Origin: Marchantia polymorpha subsp. ruderalis
Lineage: Eukaryota > Streptophyta > Marchantiopsida > Marchantiales > Marchantiaceae
NCBI GenBank assembly: GCA_037833965.1
Contig: AP031357.1
Coordinates: 2,624,001 to 2,688,000 of the forward strand
Length of the DNA: 64,000 nucleotides
Reading direction: 5' to 3'
Shown here: positions 62,051 to 64,000 of the stretch, piece after piece
Layout of the letters: each line of letters begins with the position of its first letter
Numbering within the stretch: the stretch's first letter is position 1
Notes under the pieces: generated by a model
Seen by the model: the letters and a program-made list of their open reading frames with translations, nothing else
The model's database searches: none
What the model was told of the DNA's origin: nothing
Program-made: the position numbers and the translations under genes

Positions 62051-64000
62051 GCGCCACTTCTGTTTTCGTTCCGCTCTGCCCATCCTACGGGGAGCCTGGG
62101 CCGTCGACGGAATGCCCCCACTTGTCGGCACGCTGCTGTTTTAGGGCGTTCCGACACGGGATTTTTATTCGTTACCTTGAAAATTCGGGATATCCGAAGC
62201 AGAAATCCAGTCACTTTACTCTTTCAACCCAGGTGTTATCGTGAGAGGACCCTTGTCGATTCTGTCTCTATAAAAAGACTTGAATCTTAAAAGTATGTTG
62301 TTGTAATTAGTTCAGTTTATTCCATTGTTATTTCCAGCTTCTCTTATCGTCAAAAGGATATGCTTGGTTCAGAAGGTTCGGCATAAGGGTATGCTTACGG
62401 TGCGCGATATTAAATGGCTCTGAAATATCTCTGACTTTTTAATATGTATTTAAATGCTTGTAATTTAGACTGGTCTGCTGTACCAAGTCATTTATAATCA
62501 TTAAGCCTAAAGATGAAGTTTGCGTCGTAATTGGACTTTATTCTTAAAATTGATAAACTCTGCCTTATGTCGAGCGTGTATAGAAGTTTGGTACGCAAAA
62601 CGTGTAAAAACGTGTAACACTTTCTTTAGCATGCTGTGTAAATTACTTTGGACAATGTGTATCAACTGATTTACTAATATCCCTCGTTGTAGCAATCTAT
62701 TCAAGATTAATCATGTAATGTGATAATACGTTTATACATCGCTTTATGATTTCTTAGTTTTAGAATGTCTGATCTAAACAAATAGTTTGTCTTGGGTACA
62801 GAATGAAAAGAATTCCACTGAGATGTTAATCTCGATGAAATTTATCTTCTATCCGATTATTTAAGCCAATCTTAGCCCGTTCCTAATCTTTTGGTTTCAT
62901 TGCTACATGACTTCATAGGATATTCTCATTCTTTTTACTATATTCCTGTGTTTTCTTGGTTTGTTTTAAAGGTATCTACGAGAATGATTCTTGAGAACAG
63001 TTAGATAACTTATGTGTTAGATGTGATTCATATGAAACTCAGGTTAATGGATGGGTTGTGTTTATAATTGTACGTATAATAGTTTTTCTCTTATGTGAAG
63101 ATTCTAGCCCGATTTACTATATATACGTAAATCATGCAAAAGTGCATGATCGGATGTTATCCAAGTAAAATTACAATTTTCATATTCCATCAATTGGAAG
63201 TACATGTTGAAAAACACCTAAAATGTATAGACATCAAATGCAGGAGCTTCTATTAAGATCTTCAAGTACATTGATATGCTAGATTAACACAAACTTTGAA
63301 TCTTTGTTACTCAAGTTTGAAAATTGTATGGACTATGCATGTCAAAGTTGGCATGTGAGAGTTTGAAACGACTTGAGTAGATAATTTAGAAGTGATAGGA
63401 AATTATTCTGATTGTAACACGACCGCGGACTAATCTAGATTTAAATCATATATACGTTAAAAATAGGCAGGTTCAACTAGGACCACATCCATATAAGACA
63501 AAGTGATTCATTTCATAATCACAAATGTGTTTTAGTATACTTTTGCCAACTAGTAGTAGTCTTAGTCCTAGTGTGATTAATTTAATCAAACCAAGCAGAT
63601 TACTTCAGAATTTGAAATAAATTCAATGTATTTTTTTATCATATCTCAATTTATTTAAATATTTTTATTTACCTACATATTTCAAAAGTAAAAAATACAT
63701 AACAGATCTTTTAATAAACAAAGTTTAACTAAGAATAGTAAGATTATGTTATGATCTTACTATTCAACAATAAAGCATGTACTAAAAACATACAATTGTT
63801 GTGACATTTATACCCGTATTATTTATGCAAAATTTGCATATCTGTTTAGTGTGATCCAAAATCTATATGAATAATAATGTGTTTTTGATGGCAAGTGAAT
63901 TACATACTATGGCATAACTGAAAATGTTACAGATAAAACTATAAATCAAATATTCAAGTTTTTTCATGGGACTATTCTTCATACAAGTTGAGAAAAAAAA
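62051..64000. other. AT-rich intergenic DNA, no gene seen
   Basis: No gene or RNA is recognised. A plus-strand TATA-like CTATAAAAAG occurs near 62268-62277. A perfect 11-base inverted repeat (AATAGTAAGAT at 63734-63744 with its complement at 63754-63764) is the only structure noted. Confidence 0.35.

Noticed and set aside
60937-62214. Several overlapping minus-strand open frames
   Set aside because: They overlap in different frames and fit a 5' untranslated leader and intron better than coding sequence.
1-64000. CRISPR array, prophage or bacterial operon
   Set aside because: There are no spaced direct repeats of CRISPR form, and the spliced genes show plant nuclear DNA.

Overview
The window looks like nuclear DNA from a land plant, most probably a bryophyte or another early-diverging lineage. 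The reasons are spliced genes with introns of about 130 to 2,800 bases, plant-type oxalate-catabolism enzymes, a plant tRNA-Trp, a plant CCCH zinc-finger protein of the rice C3H13 type, and long, very AT-rich blocks of decayed Copia retrotransposons. The exact taxon cannot be fixed from the sequence alone.

Layout. (1) 0.6-5.6 kb: two complete plus-strand genes in tandem, an oxalyl-CoA synthetase (AAE3 type) and an oxalyl-CoA decarboxylase (OXC type). They are consecutive enzymes of one pathway (oxalate to oxalyl-CoA to formyl-CoA plus CO2), and their coding regions are only 423 bases apart. (2) 7.7 kb: tRNA-Trp(CCA). (3) 8.7-14.6 kb: on the minus strand, a broken ankyrin-repeat gene copy and an intact two-exon ankyrin-repeat gene of about 541 residues. 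(4) 17-26 kb: AT-rich DNA with Copia fossils in both orientations. (5) 26.6-31 kb: a less AT-rich island with coding-like fragments that I do not recognise, two of them diverged copies of each other. (6) 32.2-33.5 kb: an intact, apparently secreted amidohydrolase of the ACMSD / 6-methylsalicylate decarboxylase type on the minus strand. (7) 33.8-37.8 kb: a short minisatellite, a possible gene fragment, a possible SINE, and a GC-rich Mutator-like non-autonomous transposon with an 11-base target duplication. (8) 38-49.5 kb: AT-rich DNA with two Copia fossils pointing away from each other. (9) 50.9-60.0 kb: a complete ten-exon CCCH zinc-finger gene on the minus strand (about 501 residues), with two DNA transposons in its introns and a probable 5' leader reaching about 62.0 kb. 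(10) 62.2-64 kb: AT-rich DNA with no gene seen.

The most interesting point is the oxalate pair. The AAE3 stop codon lies directly behind a usable splice donor, the first OXC codons contain a tandem NAGNAG acceptor in the matching phase, and an AATAAA lies between them. The locus could therefore give either two separate enzymes or one bifunctional synthetase-decarboxylase, depending on splicing versus polyadenylation. This is inferred from sequence and needs transcript data.
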